This document shows positions 35,201-48,901 of a stretch of 64,000 nt of DNA, piece by piece (positions within the stretch are counted from its first letter, which is position 1; the number at the start of each line of letters is the position of its first letter). Location of the stretch: assembly GCA_013399305.1 (NCBI GenBank), contig VXAI01000138.1, positions 248,001 through 312,000 on the forward strand, written 5' to 3'. The stretch comes from Rostratula benghalensis. Its lineage: Eukaryota > Chordata > Aves > Charadriiformes > Rostratulidae. A program made the position numbers and the translations under genes. The notes below the pieces were generated by a model, which saw only the letters and a program-made list of their open reading frames with translations, was not told where the DNA came from and searched no databases.

Positions 35201-37919
35201 AGGCTCCCTTTCTCTAATTACGCTTCTACAGTAATTACTCATTATTGTGACTTTTAAAAATCTCTCTCATATCAAAACCACCAACTTTCAAGTACAGAGA
35301 ATCAGGTGCTTTCAGAAAAAAAAATAAATAAGATTGCCCATATACTTTGATTTTAGAAGCAACAAAGAGACAACAAAGGTTTCCATAAACTTTGTCAGAT
35401 TCACAGTGGGGAATAATTCTGCAATTACATTTTTTGGCAAGCAAGTTCCTTATGCATTTTAGGCTGTAGAATTCTACTTATAAATACAAAAAATAACTTT
35501 CTTAGGATACACAATATAAAATGATAAAAGCTGAGCATCAGAATTTAGTACTTACTACTCACAAGCTGAACAAGACAAATCCAACCTGCCTTCTGGTATC
35601 TTATTCAGAAGAAAATTACATTTTTTGCTACTTCCAATGAAACAAAAATGTATTCACAGTCCAAAATACTTCATTTGATTATCAAAATACTTCATCCTAC
35701 TAAACTTCTAAAAGAAAACTGACTTCAATTTGGTTTTTAAAATACACTCAATTTGTGCCTGCATTCCAAAGATAAAAAATAATGATAATAACTCTGTGTC
35801 TGCAAATAGTTAAGGTCACTCCTGCATCTCTGCATCTAACCTAGAGATTGGAGAGATGAAGACGTTAAGGTTATCTCAAGCCATCTGATAAAAGGAAGTA
35901 TAGAAGAACAAGACTTGAATTATATGAGAAGGAGATTAAGACATACTTTCTTCCCCATTCCCGTATTTATAAGATACACTGCAATCTCAAAACTAATATC
36001 AGAAGAATATACTATTTTTCTGTTATAGATCATTATAATAAACATTTGCAAACTAAGCACCTACTCTATAAATCTGCTAGTGACAAAGAAACCTCCATGT
36101 TGGAATAAGTCAATACTGTAGTAATTTACTAATTTTGCACTGATGCCCTTTTTACATGCATGAAGTCTCTATTAAATGGAGTAAGTACATTAAGGGGAGA
36201 AATCTGTTTGCTTGCTATTGCCTTATGGAAAATCAAACCTGCAGCCAAATAAACTCTTGAGCAAGAAACGTGAAGTTTGCTGCAGAACGCAATGGAACTG
36301 TGACATCTGTGGAGTGCACATGCTGGAGAAGTGAGGATGGCTTGGGACAGTATGTGCCTGCCATCTAATGTGTTTGTCTAGACTAAGTACAGACTACAGA
36401 ACCTTTCATTCACAACTTTTCCATTGTGAGGGTCCAAGTACAATATACAGATGAGTAGAACTGCTGCTTTCTAGCACATGAGAGGATGGAAGTTCTGACG
36501 TAAGCCTAAGTGAAATTTCCAGGAAGGACCGCATTCCTGACTAACTGACAGACTCCAAAGCTTCCAGATCAGACATTCTTTCAATACTACTTATAGAATA
36601 AAGGGAGGAGGGAAGACGAAGGCAAAGAATTACTGCCAAGGACTCTATAGGCTTAATTCAATTTTATCGTAATACAGAAACGTGAAGCTACAAGGTCTCC
36701 AGATGTTTTTGACAGATGGTGCCACAGGATTAGGCATTTTACCAGTGTTTATCTGTTTTTACTGATCAGTGTCAGATCCCAAACAAATCCTGCATGAAAA
36801 GTCTAGAACATTACAAACATAACCAGCATCTTCTCTGGAACAGACCTGGGAAATGGTACAGAGGGAGGTACAGAAGACTACAACAAAGCTGCAGATTCTA
36901 AGCAATAGAGATGAATTACACAAGTTCATTTTACTTACAAAGATTAGAGAAATAAAACCTTTTAAACCAGGTTGCATGAATTGTAAAACTCCTGCTAACA
37001 ATCTCACATACATTATTCTTTCACATCCACTTCCAATTATCATATCTGAAAAATGTCAATGAAAATTTTAAAGCTGATAGCAAAATAAAGCATACTGTCT
37101 GCCATATCATATTATAAATAATACAACAGAACTATTCCCATGAATCCAGTAAATTGAAGGACTGTAAACCATCTTACAACGATTTCATTAAACACTCAAA
37201 CATTTGTAAGGGTCCAAATATAATTCCTCAAAACTTTACATGGTCAAAATATATTGTTATAAGCATAAACACAGAAAGGTTGTTAACCTTCACAAAGGAA
37301 GTTACCCACACTAACAGAGTTAGAGTAATAATGCTTGAGTTAAACCGGATATAATTTCTTGGACTTATACAGCAAATAAATATCTCTACGTTCCACAGAG
37401 ATACCTACAGTCTTGTTATACAGGAGCTGAGAGTTGTAGCTGGCAATTTATCACTGAAGATATGCAGTATGTAAGAGAATCCAGTGCTACAAATGGAGCC
37501 TTGAAAATGTACGAGAGAGCTAAAAAAACTCTTTTAGGTTGTTCTGGATATTCCTGCCCTACCTCTGCTGGAGACCTGGTTCTGTGCTGGGCTGCACACT
37601 CTTCTGAAGTAGATTCATACCACAAGTAACAGATAAAACAATTTCTCAGTATTTGTAAGTGGAAAGATCTTTCTTTCCACCACAAAGAATTTTCTTTAGT
37701 GTTCAGACTGTCTGCTACAGAGGAGTTTTCAAAAGACCACTTTGGCTGGAGCAACTCCTGTTGAGTTTAATGGCAAGACTCTCCGGTTGACTCCAGAAAA
37801 CTTTTAGGTAAGCAAAGGAACAGCTTTTCTACTCCAAAATGAACCACTTCCTCATTAGTTCGAGCCAGCTGCGTCATTTGGAACTCATCCTTTGGGCATA
37901 AGAGTTCATGGTGTACAGT

Positions 37920-37957
37920 ATCACCAGGGAATAAAGCTATCACCAGGGAATAAAGCT
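37920..37957. repeat. Exact tandem duplication of a 19-mer
   Basis: Two head-to-tail perfect copies of ATCACCAGGGAATAAAGCT at 37920-37938 and 37939-37957. The lack of any difference suggests a recent event. Confidence 0.95.
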
Positions 37958-40195
37958 AAAACCGTAATAAGAAAATGTATAAATAGATACGACCTCTTCA
38001 TAGAGAACCTGGTTTTCTTCCTCCAGTCCTTCAGCTCACACCAGGGTGCTCTGCAATAATCACGTGAATACAGTTTATGCAAGTGCTCTGGGCTGGAATC
38101 TGCCTTGTTTAACATGGAAAACATACAGCTCAAAGACTTGAAATGCATCCACGTTAGAAAAAGCTGGTTTTGTGCAAGTCAAAGAATTAATCTGGAGCAT
38201 TCTTCTGTAGACCTCAATAATTTAAAAAAACTAACAAAACCACACACAGAAAAAGCCAAACAAAAAACCCCCTCACCATAGTCTAAAAATACATTTAAAA
38301 ATATAGCATTACTTCCTTTCCTGCTGCCCCACCGCCTTCTACCGCCCCAAGAACCAACTCTCAGTCATTGGTTCAAACTCCCGGAGAGGAAGTGGTTGTT
38401 GTTGCAATGGCAACCCAATAAAAGCTGTTTGTCTCCTATGTTTTTTATTTTTTTTATAGCATGCAGAAAGAGCAGACAGCAAGAACACAGATTTCTTGCA
38501 TCCCGACACAGCTTGACCTTCCCCTAGTCTGTCATCTGCTTGTTTGATAAAGTTAGTGTTTTTCATACAAATAAAGAATTCAGAAAAGTTCATAGAATTC
38601 TTTAACATATGCTATGTGGCTGTATTCCTCAGGAAACACAAAAAGGTATAACTAAGGAAAAGGGTGGAAGAAAAGATTAAAAGATGAATGAACTTCACTA
38701 AAAATGTCCATGCCCAAACAGGTCAGTCAGGAACCAGATGTTATTCTAACATACTTTTACATGCATGTGGTTCAGTCAAATGTTCCTAACGGTATTACTT
38801 TTAAGTACAAGTATTGCTTTTAAACTGTTTTACATGGTTTCTACTATTTCTACGGGCATGTGAGTGAAATATTTTTTGAAAGAATTTTTATTCTAAGAGC
38901 TTTATGTACTATCAGTTTTGTTAAACAGATAATGCCAGACTTTAACGTGATTGCTCAATGCTTTATTCTACAGCTCAAAGGGTTGGCAAATGCGTACTGA
39001 GGAATTTCCTATCTAACAACCGTAGTGCTCTAGTACATTGGTTCTCAGATTTGCTTTAATGTAAATCTCTCTTCCTTGTTTGAAAGCTCTTGGAGTGGGA
39101 AGCAGTGGAGGGGATGTCAGTTGCTACCTACTAGGAGTTCCCAAAATAAGGAAAACTCTGGAATGCAGTATTTTAAGCAGCACCTGGGGTCTGGAGCTTG
39201 TCCAGGAATATACTAGCTAGGTAGTTCAGAGAACAGGTTCAATGGGAGCTCATAGCAAGCTGCTCAGGATGCACACTGTTGCTTTACAGCCCCTCATTAC
39301 TCTTTAAAATATCCCATTCTTCCCTCTCTCACATTCACTGCATAAAATGAATACATATAAGGAACATTAATGGTTAGTTATCCAACTTTGATATCTGAAT
39401 TCTGTATTTCTCTTTTTGTTGGTGTTTTGCCTTGTGATTGGTATGGATTGCACAATTCCCCTGAGAAGCAGATAACCATCTAGGCAAGTAGTGGAACTCT
39501 GAATTCCTCGCTTCCACAGCTGAACTGCCATCCAGCACCTCAGGCAGACAAATTAAAGATATACAGTGTCACAGCAGGGCTCACACATTCTTCAGTTGCA
39601 TCTGCCTTCATTATCAGGATCTGAGATACCTGCTTCCCAGTCTCAGATTATCAAAGCCAGTCCCTGCTGCTGCAGACAACCAGGCCTAACAGTATTTCCT
39701 CAATCTTTGCTTCTATCCAGGCTGTGTACAACTAGTTAAAAACAAATTAATTAATGCATAAAATTCTACTCTTTAATTGAAAGGAATGAGACATTTGCTG
39801 TCTTAACTGGTCACAACTGTCACTGAGCGCCAGCTACCAGTTTGGCTCTGTGGGAAGCTTGCAGCGTTACTTCTGTTAGAGCCAAATGGTTGTCTTGCTG
39901 TGAGCACCAATGCTGACAAGGAGGGCAATATGTGGGAAGAAATCTAGCATTTCCAGTGGGACAGGCAGATAGGGGTTTAGATACTGGAAGTCTACACTCT
40001 AGTTGACTATACTAAACCTGTCCTCATACCTGTACCTCATATAACCTGGATGTCCAAACAACTCTCACCAAATAAACAGCTAAGATACATAAATGAAGTT
40101 ACTTTACAAAGAAGTACCACCCAGGTATTACAATAAAATAGAACTGATAGCACAGTGGTCTTGAAAATAATACTGAATGCCAAAACAGAAAAAAA

Positions 40196-40216
40196 CCCAA
40201 ACCAAACCAAACCAAA
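40196..40216. repeat. Short (CAAAC)n tract
   Basis: About four CAAAC/CCAAA units in an A-rich stretch within intron 1; simple sequence. Confidence 0.85.
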
Positions 40217-40957
40217 TTTTCTGACTGCAACTTACTTCTTTAAATTTAAATCACATAATCAGTATAAATACTATTTAAAGTGAAGCCTGAACACAGAAGA
40301 GTTAGTGTTGTCAAACAAAATTAATTTAGGGAAAAGAAAGATGCAAGACTGCATTCAAGGCTGCTGGATGACAAAACAGTGTTTCAATGTAATTTTCCCA
40401 TGGCACTTAGTGACATTAAAACTACAGTCTGGGAAGCATGACTCATTACTGCTTTATTTTCTTATTCTTTCAATAATTTCTAACATACAAACACATAATG
40501 ACCAGCAACACAGAACACAAAATCTTAGATCTGACAACCAAACAAGCCTTCCAAAAGGGCCCAGTGTGCTTAATTCAATTTAATGTAGTGAAAGGTCAGA
40601 GCTCTTCTTTTACAACGCAGAGGACTCCCATCACCTGCTTCTTTCCGAGTTACTGAGAACAAACAGGGTATCTGTATTATAGCATCTGAATTACAATGTG
40701 TGGAAGAGAGCAAATGAAGTCAGAGCTTCGGACTTGGGTTTGTCTTTGCTGTTTTTTCCTATATTACTGGGCTATACTGCGTTAACGAACACCAGAGAAT
40801 TCCACACGTAGCAGATGTGTGTCACATGGCTCCCTATGGTACTAATCTAGCAGATCCAGCTCTCAGATCTGGTCTTCCACCTTCCTTGACTTTTTTTTTT
40901 TTCCATGTAGAAAACACACTAGCGAGAAAAAAGGATGACTACACAGCATTAGGGATC

Positions 40958-41007
40958 TGGTGGCTCCTTGGTGGCCTTGACGCCCCGTGGTGGCTCCTTG
41001 GTGGCCT
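40958..41007. repeat. 20-mer repeated with a 30-bp period
   Basis: TGGTGGCTCCTTGGTGGCCT occurs at 40958-40977 and again at 40988-41007, separated by 10 bp, and each copy itself contains two TTGGTGGC/TGGTGGC sub-units. The block is GC-rich against an AT-rich background. Confidence 0.9.
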
Positions 41008-44000
41008 ACTACGCAAAATTTAGGAAACCTCCTGAGCTGCACTGACCACAGAACTGCATTCAGAATCCACTAACTGCAGCTGCCTCCTTGAAGGTCACTT
41101 CATTTTCTGTGCCAGAGCATGCACAAACCAGAAAACCAAGCTTTCTGTACACTGCCTTAATTTGCTAAGGTTGTTTTCTTAAAAATTCTCTGTTTTTCCT
41201 ATAAGCCATAAAGTATACTACAGAGAGACACGCAGTGTGCCCTCCTGTAGCCAGAAGGTCTGAATTTGAGGTTTGTTTACACTGTTATTCTAGTCCCTTA
41301 CTACACCACAAAGCCCTGACAACTCCAACTATTCAATAAATGACTTGCCTGTCACAGAGACAGAATGACTGAAGATTCATTCATATCAACAAATGCCTAC
41401 AAAGAATCAAGTTTCCTAATCACATTTTTTAGACCTATGGAAATGAAAGGATAATTCAGCATTTTGTTACACAGGAAGATAAAACTAGAGTTTGTTTTAC
41501 TATTAAAGGTAATCGTGCAGGGATGAAAGACTATACTATTCTTTGCCACTCCATTTCTACATTATTTTGTTTCCCTTTCTGTCTATTGGTGAGATTTATA
41601 TCACAAAAGTATCAGCCTCTGCAAAATGGATGCTTTTATCTTTGCAACTAGGTGTTTATGATATCAGTATGATGTGAAACAGTTCTCCACATTATAGTAC
41701 ATTTGCCACGGGTTTAACTGGAAGATGTCACTGCAGCGTTACTATTTCAACTTTGAGAAGACATGCATTGAGGGCAACCACAGAGCACAATATGCACTTT
41801 CTCGGGGGTAAAAATGCAGGCAATCCCAAAGGGAAACTTGCAGAGACATGCTTGCCTCTCCACTCATCCATGGATCAAATGTTTCATTAAAGCCATCTGA
41901 CTGACCTCCCTCGTACCAGTGAAAGAAAAACCATCAGAAAGAAAAAGCGACATTAAATGAATTCTAAGGTTACCATCGGATATTGGCTTCAAAATAATGT
42001 TTTAGATGGCACAACAACCTCGTGGAAATTCTTAAAATTGCAATTCCACCTGCAAGAATACAAAACTATGAACAAAAATGTTATATTTTATCCTTTCAGA
42101 AATACACTAAAAACCAGAAGAAATTAATCTTAGACAGCCTCTCAGAGAGCACCACCAGCTTCAAGATCTGTATGAATACCTATGAAGTGAGAAGCTCAAA
42201 GAAGTGGAACAACCTTAAATTTTCTTGAAATGAAAGATTAGATGTGTTTTTAGAAGGTTATATGAAAAGGATGCTGAAAATGGGTTAGCAAATAATTCAT
42301 CTATGAAACAAATATGAAAATAAAAGATACTACAGAGACTTATTGCAGTGCAAGCTCAGTGTGGGCTAACGTGTTCGGGAGAGTTGTGCTGGGCTCCCAT
42401 GGCCAGGTTGCTTCCAGCACTGAGGATTCACAGATAATTCAGGTGTAGATAACCGACTGCAATATTGCACTCAGAAATGTACCTATACTCCTAGCTCCTT
42501 CTTCACTTTTGCTAACTTGCACTTTTGCTTTATTATTTTTCATTTTAAAAAATAACAAAAGGGCTTATAACTGAAGCCAAATAAAGTCAATTACAGATCC
42601 ACAGGAGCCAAGAATGGTTAAGACGGTCATTGACTTAATGAATGTGGCCTAAAGTATCAGCTGGCAGCGTCACTTAAAATACTGCTCTGATAATAATTTC
42701 AATGAGGCTGGTGTGAAGGCATGGTGTGTTTACTAGCAGGACTGTTTATATTTCTAGTAACAACATTGATACTGTAGCAGGCCACTGCCAGTTGAGTAAA
42801 ACACAAGTTTTTGTTACCATCAACTATTTATATTAACACAGCCACAGGCAGGAGGTTCTGGAAATAAGTAGCAGTATTTTTCTGCTAACAGAATTGTATT
42901 TAAAATTTAGGCCATCAGTAGTAGGAATATGAAAATGAAGAGATACCTGTTTAAAGTATAGGCAGAGAAAGCAGCAGATTACCTATCATTAAGCTTGCTG
43001 ACAACTTCTGTTAGAAGGGATTGTTCTCTTGCTGGTAACAACTCTGCTAAATTTTAGTTGCATGGATGTTTTACTGTGTCTACTTTAGGCTTCGAAAACT
43101 GTAATCAAAATGGCCCATGAATGTTTCAGTTGCTGGTAAGAATAACAGTAATTACTAAACTAAAAATAAAATTTTTTGTTGTTGTTGTTTGAAACGAATA
43201 TGTTGTAATTTGTTTTTCCTTTGGAAGGCTCTCATGCTTAGAGTGGGCTAGAAAAGGGACTTGAAATTCAACAGATGTAGTCTTTGCATAGAAACCTACC
43301 TTATGCTGTTCATGTGAAAATCTATTCATATTTAGCCCCTTTGCTAAATATAAACCTTTAAATTTAAGCCTTTGCAACTACAGTTTCATATTCTCAATGG
43401 AAGCATTTCAGAGCTTTCCAGATGAATTACCAAAATACTATGTGCTTACTGCACACTCTCAAGCCTTTCACAGATGCTACTAATATATAGAATATATGTT
43501 TTCCTTGTATGTTATCCCATGGTTTGTTTTTCTTTATTGCTTATTCTTTTCTATCATGTTATCATGTACAGTTCAAATGACTATTTTATCCATTACTCTC
43601 CATTATCTCAAGTGCAGAAGTCTGCACGGTGAATCTAAAGGTTCCAACGCTGATGATAATATAGAGTGAGGCTCACGTGAGGCCCTATAGTCAAAACTTT
43701 TTTTCCTCAGAACATTTCACAAGTCCCCAAATTAATGACAGACAAAAGCTAAGCTTAAGGAAATCTTATTAAGCTGGTAAAGCCAGGTGCTCAAGAATTA
43801 TGAAAAAGTGATGGGTGGCTTATTGGCTATTAATGTACTTGGGTACAGGAACACTATGGCACAATTAAATAATCATGTAACCCTGTTTTTCCCTATTTGA
43901 AGTAGTTGCATACTAATGTATATGATTTTACATAGGGCTTCTGCTCCATTTGCCGAAGAGCTGAAAAACATACTGGGAAAGGAAAAATGTGCCAGCTCAA

Positions 44001-44252
44001 GGTCAAATGAATTGAAGAATCCACATCACTGCATACCCTCTGGGCTTCACCAGCACAACAGTCCCCAGCTGCAATGTATAAGGATGACAAATTGCTGAAA
44101 ATCAGAAATATAGGTAACACAAGGCAAATCACTTAAACACAAGTTCTTCACAAGCAATTGCTACCTCTGTGTTCCTCGTTATCTAGGTACCCACTTTACA
44201 CAAGAAATCTGATTCAAAGAAATGCTAAATATTCACCAGAGAGCTAATGCAG

Positions 44253-44273
44253 CTGAAGTCAATGGGAACTGTG
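44253..44273. repeat. Possible trace of an ancient sauropsid interspersed repeat
   Basis: CTGAAGTCAATGGGAACTGTG resembles the GAAGTCAATGGGAG motif that I associate with old repeats in reptile and bird genomes. Related diverged forms are at 47889-47919, 54602-54640 and 61381-61423. This is pattern memory only. Confidence 0.3.
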
Positions 44274-45538
44274 TTTTTACATGGGCTATATAATTCCACT
44301 CTGAAAAATCATGTTCCAAGTGTTAAATATTCAAAATAAGTGAGTATTTTCAACTATCATGTCTCAATACAGATGCTCGTCACCTGTAAAATTAGACAAG
44401 CTGTTAGCTTTACAAATGTGTAATGAAAATAAATTGATTAATGTTTAATAAAACATTCAGACACTTTAATGATAAGCATCACTTAAGAGCTATGATAGAC
44501 AGTGGCTCCAACTTCACATAGGGGTAGTAAGTTACTGGAAAAGAGGACAAGAAATTATATAATGAAATAGTGGCATTTACTTGATGACCACCTGGACTTA
44601 CCATGAACCAGTTTCATCTAAAATACATTTTAAAAGCTGGCAAACCAAAATGGCATGGGCAATATTAATTTTTGCACATTTTCCTAATTCTAAGTGCTTG
44701 TCCTGGAACACTTAAATAGTGATTTTGAAACAAATATATGCTAATACACCCCAAAAATTTCATTGCTGTTTTGGAATTTATTAAGAAGGATATAGGCTAC
44801 TGAAATCTTTGTAAACAGGTTGCAAATGAAGTGGATGTCAACTCAGAGTAGCAGTTTGCAGATGTACTTTTTCCTGCTTGTGCTGCCTTTTTTTTTTTCT
44901 CCTCCTATTTTGTCATTGAATACAAGCATTAGGCTTTCAGTTCTTATCTTTTGGTTGTGTTATACTCATGCTGTTCCTATAGGAAACAAACATCAGTATT
45001 TTGACCCTGTGGCTTTTTTTCTGAAAACAAGACATTAATACAGGTTAGAGTACACAACATCAGAACTTTATTTTTTAATTGGAAAAGCAGCAAAATTGAT
45101 TTTAAAAGCTTCTTCGTTCAAGGCTGAAAGCCTTTGTTCAAAACTTTATCCTGGAGTGATATTTTCAGCTGTAATATAGGGGTTTGTAATGGAAATGCTG
45201 ACAGGCCCATAATTATGGCAGAACTAGCGGGCACCACTATAATAGTATATCAGATAGGCATACTACTTAAATTCAATACAAGGTATCAAAAGATGTTAGT
45301 GTCTGTCCTCATTAAAGCAGCACTTAAAATTCCTTTTAACCTCCATGACTCAAACTAACACTAACACTTTGACATAGAAGGATGTATAAAGCAGTATTAA
45401 TACTGCAATGAATAAATCCCTTTTAGTACTTCAAACTGAATTGGTGGATCATCCTAAATATTTAAGCTAATAACAATTAAAAAAAAAAAATAATCAAAGT
45501 TTTATTTTACAGGAAAAACTGAAGCCATGTAAATTAAC

Positions 45539-45557
45539 AAAAAAAAAAAAAAAAAAA
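45539..45557. repeat. Poly-A run of 19
   Basis: Uninterrupted A19, with a second A12 run about 50 bp to the left (45479-45490). No adjacent retrogene or SINE is recognised. Confidence 0.9.
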
Positions 45558-48500
45558 GACACTAGCTCCTGTGTTTGTAACATTTTCAAGTTTCTTTTTA
45601 GAGCCCAATAGCAACGATCTATCTGTGGTACAATTACACTTTTGAACACTGAGGGGGGAAGAGCTTTACCACCTCTGTTCACTGGAACTTGTTTGACAGT
45701 TTTATATATTAGTATGAAATTCTTGATACCTATACAAATTCATGCATGCAGAGAAAAGATCCAGGAAGGTAGCTGGTAGAATATGTTGATAGCCTATATA
45801 GGTTTTAATTTTATATGATAAATCCCACCAAAACATTTAGTAAATTGGCAGCATGATTATAATACCCACAGTATATTGTATATTCTATTTCTGTAATATA
45901 TAAATTCTGAAATTTCATCTGAGAGTTGTGTGCTATAATAATGTTCTTTTTTTTCAGCAGATGCAGAAATACAAGGGGGAGATAAGCTTTGAATTACTTC
46001 CAACTATATACTCCATTTCATGACTCCAACAGACTCACTCCTATTTCCTTCCCTGCATTAAGGTGCTCAAAAACAATAATGAGTGAAATCTACCTTTCTT
46101 GCATCTAACCAGAGAAAATAATTTTTTTTGAGCTAAGTTCTCCTGAACAAGCTCTTTTTCAAGCATAAGAAGTTACAAGAAAAAAAACAAAAACAAAACC
46201 AAAAAAAAGGATGTATTACATTCTGTACAAATCAAGGTGTAAAGCTCTTATCAGGTAAGGGAAATAACAAACATCACATTCCTCAGAAGCTTGCCTCACT
46301 GGAAATGGGATTGATGGTGTTTTTGATGACTAGGTAGAGAAAGAAAACATCTCACTGAACAGAAAGTACTTTCCCATGGAAAGCTGGAATAGTACTATTT
46401 TGAGTAATGCCCTATTTAAACACAGGGACACCCTCACTCTGCCACTCACACAAACAACAATTTGCATGTTTTAGTGGCGTGTAATTCTGTGTCACTCTAC
46501 AGTAATGCCCTACAAAAGATGATTCATGATGATTATATTGGCATATTTTCCCCATCACTGACAGCAAAGGTTTCCTTGGGCCATCAGTTTCAGAACTGGA
46601 GCCACTGGAGGAGAGCACAATCACCAAAACAAAAGGTCCCACCACCTAATGATGTCATTTCTATTTCCGTGTGGAGCATAATTGAGACTGCTAGAATTCC
46701 TGCACTTGTGGTCAGGGGATACTTTAATTTTATAATGTGGTAAACAAGGGTTTTTTTTCCTAAAGAGGACAGGTTTTCAGCTCTTATAACAATAGAAGAC
46801 AAAGAAATTGACTAAATTCCAGATAGAGGTCCATTTGAGTAATATTTTTCACTATTTACTCACTTGCTAATGAAGTGGAGGCAGTAAACTAACAACTACC
46901 AGAAAAGAAAAATGTATTACTGCTTACCAAGCCAGGCTCATCTCTCCTAGTAATCTACTGACTGGACAAAAAAATTTGCTTCATCTTGTCTGACAATTTG
47001 TCCATATTACATAACATTTATCAAGTCATCTATTCCACAATTTTATTAAAAGCTCCTAGGAAACAGTTTGAAATTTCTAGCATAATTTGTTCCTCTGACA
47101 GAACAGAGTTAAAGAGCATATAAATGTGAATGTCATATGCAAAAATGGCTTGCAGCATTTTGTGGGAGAGTAAGACAAAGAGCACTTGCTTGAATCGGGA
47201 AACCAGGTGTGATTTTTGTTTTGGCATTGTGTTATACAAATAGTAACAATGCAAATAGCATTCCAGGAACAAATCACAAGTACGCGTAACTTAAAAGTGT
47301 ACCTTCCTACTGCAACCCTTATGCTCTGTTCAAATGCTGGTCAGCTATTATGTTGCCATCAGCATTTCATCATATGCTTTTATTTATTCTGATCATTCTT
47401 CTGACCCATTATACCCAACCAATCTACTTCCTATATAAGTGGGAAAGATGGAAACAGAGAAAATTTTGCAGCAGTGTATTTGGTTTTTGAAGATTTTTAC
47501 AAGACAGTAGTTGGTAGTCCGCAGAACTACTACTTCCTTTTTAATGTTTGATCTTGCCTTAGAAAATCTATTTTCAAGTTAGTATCTTCTTACTACAAAA
47601 CTACCTGTCTTAATTAGAATTTAATTGAAAACTGATTCAATGTATTATTACAATCCAAAGATACTACCATTGAGGTACATCTTTAATTCAAAATTCATAT
47701 ACCTGTAGACATATCCCACTTTCCCACTGATAGAAAAATTACTAGATTTTCTTCCCTTTACTTAAAGCCAATGGAGTTCTACAGAGTGCAGTTCAGTAGA
47801 GAACTTGCATTGCATACACAGCTCCTCATTCAACAAATTATCTCTCAGGATCAGGGTTGTTTTGTATTCATAAGGCAAAAGAAGGGAAATTCCCACTGAC
47901 TTCACTGTGAGTAGAAGTGGACACAAAAAGGGCACTAATCTTGCTTATCAGCACGCTATAGGAATGCTGTCAATTAATTACAACCATATCAAATGCTTGG
48001 CTGCAGATAGTGTACATGGTGTGCTTTTCACTTACTGATTTACAGTCAGTGGGAGGATGGTACAGCAAATCTGTAAGAACAAATCAAAGCTAAACATGGA
48101 CATGGAAATTTATCTCTGTTTTGAAGACTGCCAATTCGGTGTGCATTGGGCATGAACTAGGGCTGTGGTGATGAAATAGCAGCAGAACAATGTTTGCTAC
48201 TGGAAAAGACAAAGCCTAGATAAACAGAAGAATCATGCCTCATAACACAGTACCCTATTAGTTTAATTGATATGCAACCTACAAGATCTCATATCTAAAA
48301 TAAAGCAAATGTTAATTCATGTCAGAGATAAAACGGACAGAAGACTATGCAGCTCCAAATGGAAACTAAGGAACATGACATGCTGCCAACCAGCACTTGG
48401 CAAAGCAACTTCTAATATAATATGGGAATACTGTTGCACACCAGTAATAAATATTGCTTGCAAAAAAAATTAATAAAGCCCCTGAAGTTATCATTACGGT

Positions 48501-48841
48501 TAACTCTCTTTGAGAAGCAGTCCTCAAATATTCAATAATTTCAAGGAATAAGCACTGAAAAGTCCTCTACCAAAGTTTCATGCTTATATGCAGTAAGGCA
48601 GGTAGCCGTGCTAAAAATATATATATGTATGTATCAGCGGGTACCCTGATTCTTTCTCTCTGCACTTTACAATTAATTCAATATATTATGTTGGCATTAA
48701 ATTAAAATCCTGTAATTGCACCCAGTAGGACAGGAGTTGCATTAATTTGCTTTTCATATGCTTTTCATTTACTATCATCAATTCAATATATTGAACAGAA
48801 AACTGAGAAAGAGCACATGATGGTGATTGCTATGACTCAAG

Positions 48842-48901
48842 TAAAAAACAAACCAAAACAAAATAAATAAAATAAAATTAAAAATAATAAAAAAAAAAAA
48901 A
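48842..48901. repeat. A-rich low-complexity tract
   Basis: Sixty bases of A with scattered T and C (AAATAAAATAAAAT-like) ending in a pure A run. Simple sequence, no flanking element recognised. Confidence 0.9.
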
